Below are positions 54,411 to 64,000 of a stretch of DNA of 64,000 nucleotides, one piece after another; positions within the stretch are counted from its first letter, which is position 1, and every line of letters starts with the position of its first letter. Where the stretch lies: assembly GCF_013403955.1 (NCBI RefSeq), contig NZ_JABFDG010000003.1, positions 328,542 to 392,541 on the forward strand, written 5' to 3'. The notes under the pieces are model-generated. The model saw nothing but the letters and a program-made list of their open reading frames with translations. It was not told the origin of the DNA and did no database searches. The translations under genes and the position numbers were made by a program. This stretch comes from Winogradskyella vidalii (GTDB lineage: Bacteria; Bacteroidota; Bacteroidia; Flavobacteriales; Flavobacteriaceae).

Positions 54411-56162
54411 TTAATCTCTTGATATATTATCTAAGAAGACCTTAATTGAAATATTCGAAGGAATGTCTAATTTCTTTTTTAATCGACTTCGAGCTACTTT
54501 TACTGTGTCAGGTGTTACATTTAGTATGGTAGCGGTTTCTTTTATAGATAAATTGAGTTTTGTTAAAAGACAATAGCGGATTTGAGTGTCTGATAAATTT
54601 GGGTATTTATTTAATAAGGTGGCTGCCATTGTTGGGTATTCTGATTCTATTCTTTTAGTAATTATTGACATATCTGAAGCCGTTTTTATAAGACTGTCTA
54701 TTTTACCTTTGGCCTCTTCTAATTTTGGTATTAGTGGTTTTTTTATTTCGTCTAGTTCATTCTTTATTAATGTAAGCATTTCTATACGCTTTGATAAGGC
54801 TATAGCAGAAGCTTCTAGTTCATTTTCGCGAAGTGTAATTTTTTCTTCAAGTAGTTTTTTCTCGTTACTCTTTAAAACTTCTATAACTTTTTCTCCTTTT
54901 TTATATTTTCTAAATAATAAAATACTTCCTAATAAAAGAATGATGCTTGCAAGTATGGCACTAATACTTAAATAATAGAGCTCTTGCTTTTTGTTTTTAA
55001 TTTCTAACAACTCCATGTCAAAAAGTATTTTCTGACTTTTTTGTTTTTCTTTAAGAAGTTTTATGTTAGAATCAATATAGCTAGTAAGTGCTTTTTTCTC
55101 ATTGGTTCTTAACCTATCAATCAGCTCATCTTTCTTTTGATATATTTCAATAGCATCTAAGTATTGTTTATTCTCTGTATAATAATCTGCAAGTCTATCG
55201 TATGTATCTTTTTTGTATTCTGCTCCAGATGAAAATTCAAGAGCTTCTTTTCTATAGGCAATGGCCTTATCTAAATCTCCTGCTGCGTGATAGAATGTAC
55301 TTAAATATGCTGTATTATTAAAAACGATTTGATGAATATTCTTATCTAAACAATATTTTCTCACAACTAAAGCAGAGTCAATAGCTCTTTGTACATCACC
55401 TAGTCTAAAATAGTCATTTGCTAATTTGTTTTTAGTCCACCAAATGTCAAAAATGTTATTATTTTTTATAGCTATATCTAATAATGCTTTATGTAGAGGA
55501 TAACTTTTTTTAGGCATGTCTTTTTGGACATAATTTGCTGAAATATTTTCTAATAATCTCTTTTTTGTAAAAGACCCGAGGCCAACTGTGTCTTTTAATA
55601 ATGGCGTTAGTACTTCAAGTGCTTTGTCATATTGGAATTTATGATAATATATTTCAGAAATAGAAATGTTATAGGCTATTGATAATCTAACATTTCCTTT
55701 TGGGATTAATGGATAAACTTTAAAATAGCTTTCTAAGCCTTGTTCAGGCAAACCAAAACCATTAGCTAATATTTGACCTTTATTTAAGTAATATTCGGGA
55801 AGTTGAAGTTCTCTAATTAAAGCGGTGTCTTTTTGAATATTCTTAGTCGCTATTTTGGTTTCAAAAAGATTAGCATAATGTAAAACACTATCTAAATTTG
55901 CTCTTTTACTAGTGCCATGTTGCCAAAGCAACGATTTATAGGCGAAAAGAATCCCTTTAGTATAAGATAGTTTTTTTGATTGCCTTAGAAGTTTATTATG
56001 AATTATGTACGATTCTTCAGTAGCCTGACCATAGTATTTAAGGTGTAAACTATCTAAGTCATTAATTTTAATTATACGTTCTTTATTTTGAGCAAATAAT
56101 GAATTGCAAAAAACAAACGACAAAATGAGTATAATTATTATTTCTTTGGCATTTGAAAACAT
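54411..56162 (-). CDS. Membrane-anchored TPR protein with C-terminal LuxR-type HTH
   Basis: The 583-residue protein has a signal peptide (about 1-25, ending L-F-A-Q). TPR-like helical repeats run from about 60 to 350 (for example A-I-A-Y-R-K-E-A-L-E-F-S and D-A-I-E-I-Y-Q-K). One transmembrane helix lies at about 394-416, followed by a coiled coil (about 425-500). A LuxR/GerE-like helix-turn-helix follows at about 525-575 (L-S-I-K-E-T-A-T-I-L-N-V-T-P-D-T-V-K). This places the TPRs outside and the DNA-binding domain in the cytoplasm. The layout is known in Bacteroidota as a one-component or partner-sensing regulator; targets are unknown. It is transcribed away from the giant adhesin-like gene at 56738. 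Confidence 0.85.
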   Translation of the reverse strand: MFSNAKEIIIILILSFVFCNSLFAQNKERIIKINDLDSLHLKYYGQATEESYIIHNKLLRQSKKLSYTKGILFAYKSLLWQHGTSKRANLDSVLHYANLFETKIATKNIQKDTALIRELQLPEYYLNKGQILANGFGLPEQGLESYFKVYPLIPKGNVRLSIAYNISISEIYYHKFQYDKALEVLTPLLKDTVGLGSFTKKRLLENISANYVQKDMPKKSYPLHKALLDIAIKNNNIFDIWWTKNKLANDYFRLGDVQRAIDSALVVRKYCLDKNIHQIVFNNTAYLSTFYHAAGDLDKAIAYRKEALEFSSGAEYKKDTYDRLADYYTENKQYLDAIEIYQKKDELIDRLRTNEKKALTSYIDSNIKLLKEKQKSQKILFDMELLEIKNKKQELYYLSISAILASIILLLGSILLFRKYKKGEKVIEVLKSNEKKLLEEKITLRENELEASAIALSKRIEMLTLIKNELDEIKKPLIPKLEEAKGKIDSLIKTASDMSIITKRIESEYPTMAATLLNKYPNLSDTQIRYCLLTKLNLSIKETATILNVTPDTVKVARSRLKKKLDIPSNISIKVFLDNISRD

Positions 56163-56301
56163 ACAAACGTTATAATTTTTTATCTATTTTAGACGGTAAT
56201 TCTTCTTAAAAAAAGCTATTATTCTAGTTTTAAAAATTTAATAATAAAGAAAGTTTACAATATAATTACGGTAATTAAATTTATTTCTAAATTTTTATTA
56301 T

Positions 56302-56311
56302 AATCATGATT
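56302..56311. promoter_or_regulatory. Palindrome in divergent intergenic region (possible operator)
   Basis: AATCATGATT is a perfect 10-bp palindrome. In the same 575-bp AT-rich gap (56163-56737), TTTACCAAAAT (56325-56335) recurs inverted at 56437-56447. I see no gene and no convincing -7 box in the gap. Confidence 0.3.
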
Positions 56312-56737
56312 TTTGGTGTGTTTTTTTACCAAAATAAATACTATTCTCACTGTAATATTTTGCCTAGATTTTTTTTGACAAATAATTTTAACACTTAATT
56401 TTTTTTTCAAATTCATTAAGTTTTTTATCTAGAATCATTTTGGTAAATGTTATTTTGTTTGATATAAATTCAATCAAAACTCAATATTTCTACTTAATTC
56501 TTATATTTTTAATAAGGATGCTGGTTTTTTTCTTGTAAATCCATTATTAGCTTAACGTATTGATTGTAGGTGATTTAAAGAAAAGTGTGTTTGCTAAATT
56601 CGGCTTGATTACCTTTTGATAACCCTTAAAATTCAAAAATAAGGAAGATAATGTTCAACTTTAGCTTCATAAGTTTTAAAATTTGAAAGCGCTATTTTTT
56701 GAAACTATATTAACACTAACTTTTTAATCCAAACTTT

Positions 56738-59700
56738 ATGAAAAAAATTACTTTTCTATTTATCTTAATGATTGCTTTTTGTTGGCAATCTAATGCACAA
56801 TTTAGTGAGAGCTTCGAAACAGAGATACCTGCAACATGGACTATATTAGATCTCTCTAGTACAAATTCATGGGTATGGGATGATACTCCAGAAGGTGATG
56901 GTGCACAAGATGGTTCTGCTATTGCAAGAATTGAGTCTGGATTTGAGAATCCTAATGACGATTACTTAATTACACCTCAAATTACAGTAGCTTCTGACTT
57001 AAATGATAGAATCTCATTCTATGTAAAATCAAGAAGTGGTTTATTTTTAGAGTCTTACGATGTGTTGTTGTCTAATGGTACAGCGACTGCAGCCGATTTT
57101 ACTGTAGTCTTACAAGAAGAAAGTTTAGCCCCTGAAGAATGGACTAAAGTAACACTAGATTTAAGACCTTATGATGGTCAATCCATTTATGTTGCAATTA
57201 GATCAACTTCACAAAGTGAATGGGAATTGTATGTGGACAATTTTATAAATGATACATTTCCAGCATGTATGGAGCCTACGGATTTAACAGTGGATAATAT
57301 TTCTACTACTACAGCAGATTTAGCATGGACAGAGAATGGTACTGCTTCAGCTTGGAATATAGAAATTGTTGATATTACTGCTGGTGGAGTTGTAACCGGC
57401 ACCTCAACAATTAGTGGAGTTACTAACCCTTATACAGTAACTAATTTAGTCTCAGGTAACCAATATGAATTTTATGTACAAGCAGATTGTGGTGCAGTTG
57501 ATGGTTCTTCTATTTGGATGGGCCCAATGGCATTTACAACGGTTTGTGATACTTTTACAGCACCTTATACACAAAATTTTGAGAATTCAGGTGATATTCC
57601 AGCTTGTTGGACAACCTACAGCGACACAGGAGAAGAAGATTGGTTTTTTAGAGATTCAGGACCAAGTCATGTTGGATATGATGGCGATATAACAGGAAAT
57701 TCATTGTCAGATGGCTATTATGCTGTTTGTGATGCATCAAGTAGTCATGGTCCAAGATACTTATTAAGTCCTTTTGTAGATGTAAGTACGTTAACTACGC
57801 CTGAATTACGTTTTTATGAAATAAGTGATAATGAAGGTTCAAGTAACGCACAATTAGATGTAGAAATTTGGGATGGGGCTGCTTGGAATCTTATGGCTAC
57901 ATTTGATACAAATACAGTAGGTTGGGAGTTAAAAATAATTGATATAAGTACTTTAGCATATACAGGACCAGCACAAGCTCGCTTTACCTTTTCTGAACCT
58001 AATGGAGGTAGTAGAGATGATATCGCTATTGATGATGTAATTTTTGATAACCCTATACCTTGTATTTTTCCTGCAGATTTATCAGTTGCAAATATTACTG
58101 CTACTACAGCAGATTTAGCATGGATAGAAACTGGTAGTGCTTCGGCTTGGAATATTGAAATTGTAAATATAACTGCAGGTGAAACTGTAACAGGTGTAGC
58201 AACTTTAACTGGGGTTTCTAACCCATTTACAGCTACAGATTTATTGCCAGATACATATTATGAAATTTATGTACAGTCAAATTGTGGTGCAACGGATGGA
58301 AATTCGCTTTGGATAGAACCAATATCATTTCAAACAGATTGTAATGCGCTTACGGCACCATATACAGAAGGGTTTGATAATGGTGGTGCAATACCAGATT
58401 GTTGGAGAATGTATAGCGATTCAGGAGAAGAAGAATGGTTTTTTGAAGCTTCAGGATTGAGCCATGTTGGAAATGATGGTATTATAACAGGAAGTACGGC
58501 TTCAGGAAGTTTCTATGCCGCAGCTGATTCTTCTAGTGATCATGGACCTAGATATTTGTTGAGTCCTTTTGTAGATGTAAGTACATTAACATCACCAGCA
58601 TTAAGTTTTTATGAAATAAGTAATTCTGAAGATTCAGAAAATGCACAATTAGATGTAGAAGTTTGGGATGGTGCTGCTTGGAATCTTATGGCAACATATA
58701 ATACTAATACAGTAGGTTGGGAATTGAAGACTTTAGATATTAGTGATTTAACATTTACCGGACCAGCACAAGCGCGTTTTACATTTTCTGAAGTTATTGC
58801 TCCTGGTGATAATGACGATGATATTGCTATTGATGACGTTACTTTTGATGAGGCACCTGCTTGTATGGCTCCTACAGATTTATCTGTATCAAATATTACA
58901 TTAACTACTGCAGATGTAGCTTGGACAGCTAATGGTATTGGTACAACTTGGAATATTGAAGTTGTTAATACAACTGCCGGCGAAACAACTACTGGATTAG
59001 CAACTGTATTTGGGGTTACAAATCCATATACACTTACAGGTTTAGAAGATGATAACCATTACGAAGTTTATGTGCAAGCCGATTGTGGTATAGAGGGTGT
59101 TTCAACATGGACAGGTCCGTTTATATTTGCAACAGCAATTGTTCCTCCAGCTTGTGAAGGTATTTTTGTTGATGGAGGAGGAAGTCATGGCAGTTATTCA
59201 GAATCTGAATTTTCGTCTTCGACTATTCTTCCAGATTCAGCTGGAGAAGCCGTAACAATTACATTCACATATGTTGATATAGAGGTTGATACTTTTGGTA
59301 CAGGAGAACAAGATGGTTGTTATGACTATTTAACTATTTATAATGGGCCAGATAATACATATCCTGTATTAGCACAAACATTGTGTGGACAAGACAGCAG
59401 CAATGGAGATAATACAATCGTAGCAGATAGTGAACTTCATATTGGTGATTCTTTTACTTCTACAGATGCATCAGGAGCCCTTACTATTGAGTTTAGGTCT
59501 AGTCCTTATACTAATTTAACAGGTTGGGAAGCAACAGTTTCATGTGCTGTTTTAGGAGTTGAAGATGTGATTAACGAAGCTGCATTTACGTATTACCCTA
59601 ATCCCGTTACAAACACATTAACATTAAATGCTCAAAAAAGTATTGAAAATGTAACGGTGTACAATATGTTGGGTCAAAAGGTGTTGAGAACAGCTCCTAA

Positions 59701-59806
59701 TAATATCACCAATGAGTTAGATATGTCTAGCTTAAGTGTTGGTACTTATTTTGTTAAAGTTACTATTGAAAGTGTAACGCAAACGATACGAGTAATCAAA
59801 CAATAA
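56738..59806 (+). CDS. Giant secreted T9SS protein with MAM-like, Fn3 and CUB-like domains
   Basis: The 1022-residue precursor has a signal peptide (M-K-K-I-T-F-L-F-I-L, site near S-N-A-Q) and modular beta domains. A choice-of-anchor J/MAM-like domain spans about 23-172. Fn3 domains lie at about 175-268, 445-535 and 708-800, and two further MAM-like domains at about 270-440 and 538-705. A CUB-like domain is near 805-945 (G-C-Y-D-Y-L-T-I-Y-N-G-P). A type A T9SS sorting domain closes the chain at about 950-1022 (Y-Y-P-N-P-V-T-N-T-L-T-L and V-G-T-Y-F-V-K-V). The Fn3-MAM units are internal duplications, clear even at DNA level. It is probably an adhesin or a surface-bound protein; no catalytic motif is evident. 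Confidence 0.87.
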   Translation: MKKITFLFILMIAFCWQSNAQFSESFETEIPATWTILDLSSTNSWVWDDTPEGDGAQDGSAIARIESGFENPNDDYLITPQITVASDLNDRISFYVKSRSGLFLESYDVLLSNGTATAADFTVVLQEESLAPEEWTKVTLDLRPYDGQSIYVAIRSTSQSEWELYVDNFINDTFPACMEPTDLTVDNISTTTADLAWTENGTASAWNIEIVDITAGGVVTGTSTISGVTNPYTVTNLVSGNQYEFYVQADCGAVDGSSIWMGPMAFTTVCDTFTAPYTQNFENSGDIPACWTTYSDTGEEDWFFRDSGPSHVGYDGDITGNSLSDGYYAVCDASSSHGPRYLLSPFVDVSTLTTPELRFYEISDNEGSSNAQLDVEIWDGAAWNLMATFDTNTVGWELKIIDISTLAYTGPAQARFTFSEPNGGSRDDIAIDDVIFDNPIPCIFPADLSVANITATTADLAWIETGSASAWNIEIVNITAGETVTGVATLTGVSNPFTATDLLPDTYYEIYVQSNCGATDGNSLWIEPISFQTDCNALTAPYTEGFDNGGAIPDCWRMYSDSGEEEWFFEASGLSHVGNDGIITGSTASGSFYAAADSSSDHGPRYLLSPFVDVSTLTSPALSFYEISNSEDSENAQLDVEVWDGAAWNLMATYNTNTVGWELKTLDISDLTFTGPAQARFTFSEVIAPGDNDDDIAIDDVTFDEAPACMAPTDLSVSNITLTTADVAWTANGIGTTWNIEVVNTTAGETTTGLATVFGVTNPYTLTGLEDDNHYEVYVQADCGIEGVSTWTGPFIFATAIVPPACEGIFVDGGGSHGSYSESEFSSSTILPDSAGEAVTITFTYVDIEVDTFGTGEQDGCYDYLTIYNGPDNTYPVLAQTLCGQDSSNGDNTIVADSELHIGDSFTSTDASGALTIEFRSSPYTNLTGWEATVSCAVLGVEDVINEAAFTYYPNPVTNTLTLNAQKSIENVTVYNMLGQKVLRTAPNNITNELDMSSLSVGTYFVKVTIESVTQTIRVIKQ

Positions 59807-59824
59807 ATTTATTTTAAAATACAG

Positions 59825-59861
59825 AAGCCACTTAATTTTACTATGTGGCTTTTGTTGTTTT
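59825..59861 (+). terminator. Terminator after the type A T9SS gene
   Basis: AAGCCAC (59825-59831) pairs with GTGGCTT (59845-59851) around a 13-nt loop, followed by a T-rich tail. Confidence 0.7.
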
Positions 59862-59933
59862 AATTAATTTAAGGTTTAACAGGTGTCTGTTTAAATATTG
59901 ACTTTTTTTTACCGAATTAAATAAAAATTGAAA

Positions 59934-62900
59934 ATGAATAAGAATATCTTCAAACTGACTTTTTTAGCTTTATGTTTGCTGGGGAGTTCAATAGCTTTAT
60001 GTCAAACAATACCCTCGCCAGTTGGGGTATCTTGCCCTTCTAATAACTCTACTTACGTATTTACAGAAGAATTTGACGATTCTGACGGATGGGTAGGGGA
60101 TATAACTACTAATAACATTGGGGGCCATTGGGAAGTTCCGGGTTATTCTGATAGTAGCGAAACCGGGCCAAGTTCAGCATTTAGTGGTTCTAATTATATG
60201 AATTTTGAAGCTTCAGGTAATGTTGACCAATCATCAGCATCAATTATTAGTCCTGTTATTGATCTCACTACAGCTACAGATGGGGCTGAATTGTCTTTTT
60301 ATATGCATGCTTATGGGGATAATATGGGGGAGTTGGAAGTTGGGATTTCTACTTCAATTTCAGGGCCCTTTACAAATGTATTTACATGGGCAGGTCAATT
60401 ACAAACATCTAGTTCTGAAGCTTGGGTGCCAGTTGGTGTTAATTTAGATGCTTATCTTGGGCAATTTATATATATTGAATTTAAGAATACTCGAGATACA
60501 TATAGTGGTAGAGCAGATATGTCTATAGATTTATTACGTGTAGAGACTTGTGGAACGTTTTGTATTTCACCAACCCTTTCTCTTAATTACATCAATTCTA
60601 ACGAAAACAATACGTATGCCAGTTTCTCTTGGGAGGCTAATGATAGTGAGTCGTCATGGGAGTATGTTGTAATACCTTCAGGATCTAATATTCCTTCATC
60701 GGGTACATTCTCTTCTGTTACAACTATTATAGAAAACGACCTATTATTTGATATGGAGTATGACGTATATGTAAGAGCAAATTGTACAAACGGTAATAGT
60801 ATTTGGGCAGGTCCTTTAACTTTTACAACGCCAATACAAACAGATTTTATAGTAGATTGTGATGCTGGCCCTTTAGTTGGGTCACTGTGTTATGGAGATG
60901 GCGGCGTAGCTAATCCTGAAGTATTTACTTTTACGAGTACAGATGGCACTCCTTTAACTTTAACTTTTCTGTCTGGCTTTGTTCAAGATGGATGGGATCC
61001 ATTGGTGGTTATTGATAGTGATGGCTCTTCTATAGTTGCTTATGAGGATTATTTTTTCGGTGACGAAGGAGATTTAACAGGTGTGACGTACACGTCTACT
61101 GGAAATAGAATTTCCTTTTATGTCGCTTCAGATGATTTTGTACCATCAAGTTGTGCTAGTGGATTTGATCCCATGAGGGGAGGTATCACTTACACCGTTA
61201 ATTGCGCTACATGTACAAACTCAGAGTCTACCTTTACGCTTGTTGATGACTGTGATAATGGAGAGCAATTTTTAGTCGATGTTGATGTCACTTCTTTAGG
61301 TAGTGCAACATCATTAACTTTATCTAATAATATTAATTCTAATACCACAACAGTAACATCTACAGGTGTTTATCAAATAGGACCATTTCCATTAAATGTT
61401 AATGTTGTTTATACTTTAAGCAATGATCAAGATTTAAATTGTGTATTTAACAGCTTGCCTATATGGTTGTCCGCTTGTATTCCGGATAACAATGATTGCT
61501 TTAATGCAACCACTGCAATTGTTAATACTGATGATAGTTGTACCGAATTAAATTCAGGGACACTTTTATCAGCAACCCCATCTGGTGTTGTAGCGTCCTC
61601 ATGCGCCGGTGAATCCGATGATGTATGGTTTGAATTTACAGCTTTAAATAATATCCAAATTATTACATTTGAAAACATCATTAGCTATGGTAGTTTCTCT
61701 GGTTTAAATCATGCCCTTTATGAAGGGAGTTGTGGAGACCTTAATGAACTGTACTGTGTTGATAATATCAATAGTACTACGCCAGAACTGATAATTGGTG
61801 ATACGTATTATATTAGAGTATTTGCAGAGTCTTTAGAGGCTGAAAATGTAACCTTTGATTTGTGTATTAAACCTGGCTTTAATAGCATAGAAGTTAGTGA
61901 TGATTCTTATTCTATCGAAGATTTAGTACAAAGCATATTGTTTGGTAGCGATTGTGCTAATGTTTCAAATATTTCATTTTCAACAGGGACTAGTTTTAGT
62001 AGTGATCAACCCAATGGAATAGGGTATTTTACAATGGATGGAGATGAGTTTCCGTTCAGTGAAGGTGTTTTAATGAGTACAGGAAATGCTGTTGACGCCG
62101 CCGGAACAAACAACAGCTTAATGAGTGCAGGAGGAAGTGCTTGGCCTGGTGATTACGAATTAGATAATACTTTTGGTGTTGATTCTAGAAACGCTACCAT
62201 TATTGAGTTTGATTTTGTACCCTACACTCCCAATATAAGTTTTGATTTCTTAATGGCTTCTGAGGAATATACAGGAGCTTTAGGTGGAACAGATGAATGT
62301 AATTTTTCAGATGCTTTTGCTTTTTTCTTAAGTGATTCTAATGGTAATACAACTAATTTAGCAGTTATTCCAAGTTCTGATACGCCTATTTTAACTACAA
62401 ACATTCATCCTCAAAACTCACAGTGTGATGCTATTAATGAGGCTTATTTTGGTGAATATATTCCTGAAAATCTTCCTCCAATGAATTTTAATGGTAGAAC
62501 TACTGTTTTCACAGCTCAGTCTCCTGTAACTATTGGAGAAACGTACCATATAAAACTCATAGTTGCAGATGATAGAGATTCTCAATACGACACTGGTGTT
62601 TTTCTTAAAGCAGGTAGTTTTGATATTGGAGAATTAAGTTTAGGAGATGATATTACCATAGATGCAGGGACCGCAACTTGTTTAAATGAGCCTATAATTC
62701 TAGATACTCATGCACCTGAATTTGAACACATATGGTTTAAAGACGGGTTTGTTATTCCTGGTGAAAGTTCATCTACATTAACGGTTACAGAACCTGATTA
62801 TTATGACGTTCAGGTTGTCTTTTCAGGAGACTGTATGATTTCAGATAGTATTCTTATCGAATTCTTACTTGAGCCAACAGCAAATCCTGCTTCAGATTTA

Positions 62901-63950
62901 TTTGAATGTTCTACAACCAACCAAGCAGTCTTTGATCTTACTGAAAATACTGAAACTATTCTTGGTGATCAAGATTCAAATGATTTTACGGTAACTTATC
63001 ACCTATCAGAGCAAGATGCTATAGATGGTTTAAGCGAATTAAGCTCTCCTTACACTAATGTTTCAAATCCTCAGTTAATTTATGCGAGAGTAGAAGATAA
63101 TGCAACAGGGTGTTTTGTTACAACAATATTTACCTTAGAAACAACTTTACCAGCACATACAGCAGAAAGTATAGATGCCATTGGTTGTGATTTTGATAAT
63201 GATGGTGTTGCTACCTTTTATTTGTCAGATTACAACGCAATGATACTTAATGGTCAAGATGCTTCATTGTTTGAAGTAACTTATCACACATCTCAAGCAG
63301 ATGCTACATTAGGAACGGGTGCTATTCTAGGAGGTTATGATAGCTCAGGTGAAACGTTATTTGTAAGAGTTGAGTCGGTAGATTACTTCAATTGTTATGT
63401 TACTAATAGTTTCAATTTGGTCATCGGAGATGAGCCAATTACAAGTTTCCCTACAGATTTTGATTATGAAGTTTGTCCTAATGCTTCAACTCCAATTATT
63501 ATTGAAGCACAGCCTGAAAACTATTTATCTTCAGAAGTCTCTATCGTTTGGTATCGAGATGGAGGTGTTATAGATAATGAGAGTAGTCTTAGCTTAGCGG
63601 TGTTAGAGGCTGGTTTTTATGAAATTGAAGTCATTTTTAACGATACGGGGTGTAATGAGTTTACTGAAGTTACAGTTGTTGAATTAGAGAATTGTGTTAT
63701 TCCTCAAGGAATTTCACCGGGCGTATCACCGGGACAAAATGATTATTTTGATTTAAGTAGCTTCAATGTAACTAAACTAGAAATCTTTAATAGAAATGGA
63801 ACTTTGGTCTATTCAAAAAATAACTACACAAACGAATGGGAAGGAAAAACTAATGATGGTAAAGAATTGCCAGTAGGTACTTATTTCTATACGATGGAAT
63901 ATGAAGGAGGAGCTAAAAGACGTAGTGCTTGGGTATATATTAACAGATAA
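59934..63950 (+). CDS. Giant secreted protein with choice-of-anchor L and type B T9SS sorting domain
   Basis: The 1338-residue precursor has a signal peptide (about 1-25, site near A-L-C-Q-T). I use ATG 59934; an in-frame TTG at 59928 adds two residues. Visible modules are: a MAM/choice-of-anchor J-like domain (about 30-205), an Fn3-like domain (about 210-300), a choice-of-anchor L domain (about 660-900; S-T-G-N-A-V and D-F-L-M-A-S-E-E-Y), and Ig-like repeats (about 910-1250). The C-terminal CHU_C/gliding-associated type B sorting domain (about 1255-1338) contains P-Q-G-I-S-P-G-V-S-P-G-Q-N-D-Y-F-D-L and F-N-R-N-G-T-L-V-Y. Type B cargo commonly depends on a SprF/PorP-like partner. Function is probably adhesion; no enzyme motif is seen. 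Confidence 0.88.
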   Translation: MNKNIFKLTFLALCLLGSSIALCQTIPSPVGVSCPSNNSTYVFTEEFDDSDGWVGDITTNNIGGHWEVPGYSDSSETGPSSAFSGSNYMNFEASGNVDQSSASIISPVIDLTTATDGAELSFYMHAYGDNMGELEVGISTSISGPFTNVFTWAGQLQTSSSEAWVPVGVNLDAYLGQFIYIEFKNTRDTYSGRADMSIDLLRVETCGTFCISPTLSLNYINSNENNTYASFSWEANDSESSWEYVVIPSGSNIPSSGTFSSVTTIIENDLLFDMEYDVYVRANCTNGNSIWAGPLTFTTPIQTDFIVDCDAGPLVGSLCYGDGGVANPEVFTFTSTDGTPLTLTFLSGFVQDGWDPLVVIDSDGSSIVAYEDYFFGDEGDLTGVTYTSTGNRISFYVASDDFVPSSCASGFDPMRGGITYTVNCATCTNSESTFTLVDDCDNGEQFLVDVDVTSLGSATSLTLSNNINSNTTTVTSTGVYQIGPFPLNVNVVYTLSNDQDLNCVFNSLPIWLSACIPDNNDCFNATTAIVNTDDSCTELNSGTLLSATPSGVVASSCAGESDDVWFEFTALNNIQIITFENIISYGSFSGLNHALYEGSCGDLNELYCVDNINSTTPELIIGDTYYIRVFAESLEAENVTFDLCIKPGFNSIEVSDDSYSIEDLVQSILFGSDCANVSNISFSTGTSFSSDQPNGIGYFTMDGDEFPFSEGVLMSTGNAVDAAGTNNSLMSAGGSAWPGDYELDNTFGVDSRNATIIEFDFVPYTPNISFDFLMASEEYTGALGGTDECNFSDAFAFFLSDSNGNTTNLAVIPSSDTPILTTNIHPQNSQCDAINEAYFGEYIPENLPPMNFNGRTTVFTAQSPVTIGETYHIKLIVADDRDSQYDTGVFLKAGSFDIGELSLGDDITIDAGTATCLNEPIILDTHAPEFEHIWFKDGFVIPGESSSTLTVTEPDYYDVQVVFSGDCMISDSILIEFLLEPTANPASDLFECSTTNQAVFDLTENTETILGDQDSNDFTVTYHLSEQDAIDGLSELSSPYTNVSNPQLIYARVEDNATGCFVTTIFTLETTLPAHTAESIDAIGCDFDNDGVATFYLSDYNAMILNGQDASLFEVTYHTSQADATLGTGAILGGYDSSGETLFVRVESVDYFNCYVTNSFNLVIGDEPITSFPTDFDYEVCPNASTPIIIEAQPENYLSSEVSIVWYRDGGVIDNESSLSLAVLEAGFYEIEVIFNDTGCNEFTEVTVVELENCVIPQGISPGVSPGQNDYFDLSSFNVTKLEIFNRNGTLVYSKNNYTNEWEGKTNDGKELPVGTYFYTMEYEGGAKRRSAWVYINR

Positions 63951-63976
63951 TAAATTAACAGATTCAACTTATTATA

Positions 63977-64000
63977 ATGAAAAAACTCTCTATTATAGCG
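63977..64000 (+). CDS. Start of an exported protein (3' truncated by the window)
   Basis: ATG at 63977 opens a frame M-K-K-L-S-I-I-A to the window edge, resembling a signal peptide. Genes of the PorP/SprF family typically follow type B T9SS cargo genes, so that is the best guess. Only eight codons are visible. Confidence 0.4.

Noticed and set aside
56163..56737. Possible promoter for the giant T9SS gene
   Set aside because: Several near-matches such as TATTTTTTG have the wrong length, so no site is called.

Overview
The window is a chromosomal segment from a low-GC member of the Flavobacteriaceae (phylum Bacteroidota). Three things support this. The gene content is typical of the family: type IX secretion (T9SS) sorting domains, SprA, a RemB-like gliding protein and Alternative Complex III respiration. 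The gene order maeB/ruvA/sprA/gcvH/vanZ/tonB/remB matches my recollection of Flavobacterium johnsoniae. Promoters of the Bacteroidota type (-7 box TAnnTTTG, sometimes with a TTG about 19-20 nt upstream) sit in front of many genes. I see no insertion sequence, prophage, CRISPR array or rRNA.

Layout. 1-2270: the 3' part of a secreted T9SS cargo gene, a DUF58 protein and tRNA-Asp. 2483-5782: a hairpin-rich gap, then on the minus strand a lipoprotein with a FISUMP domain and a tandem universal stress protein. 5840-10745: the rimP-nusA-infB transcription/translation operon, led by a promoter and a terminator-like leader hairpin. 10766-23450: a minus-strand SPOR protein, then a long respiratory operon, actA-B-C-D-E-F-coxB-coxA, ended by a 16-bp-stem terminator. 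The first six genes encode the quinol-oxidising Alternative Complex III, which hands electrons to the caa3/aa3-type oxidase made by coxB and coxA. 23455-27008: ruvB with a structured leader, a cytochrome P450 and queG. 27118-30323: malic enzyme maeB and ruvA. 30329-42376: sprA (the T9SS outer-membrane translocon), gcvH, a VanZ-like protein, two TonB-type proteins and remB.

42428-47899 continues oxidase biogenesis away from the coxBA operon. It holds heme O synthase (cyoE/ctaB), two subunit III proteins, subunit IV, a degenerate SCO-like protein, a true SCO copper chaperone, a DUF420 protein and a small CxxC membrane protein. 48061-51543: a TolC/HlyD efflux pair and tsaB. 51540-56162, minus strand: an MscS channel, an exported unknown, a duplicated-domain Nfu/NifU protein, and a membrane-anchored TPR protein with a C-terminal LuxR-type helix-turn-helix. 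56738-64000: two giant secreted T9SS proteins (type A and type B sorting domains) and the first eight codons of another exported protein.

Most of the window is conserved housekeeping sequence. No wholly new system is evident. The most unusual points are: the SCO-like protein without copper ligands directly upstream of a normal SCO; the helix-hairpin-helix tail fused to the ActC membrane subunit; the leader hairpins before rimP and ruvB; a minus-strand terminator embedded in the tsaB coding sequence; three consecutive genes sharing a cysteine-paired TonB-C-like domain; and a membrane-tethered TPR/LuxR protein divergent from a giant secreted protein.
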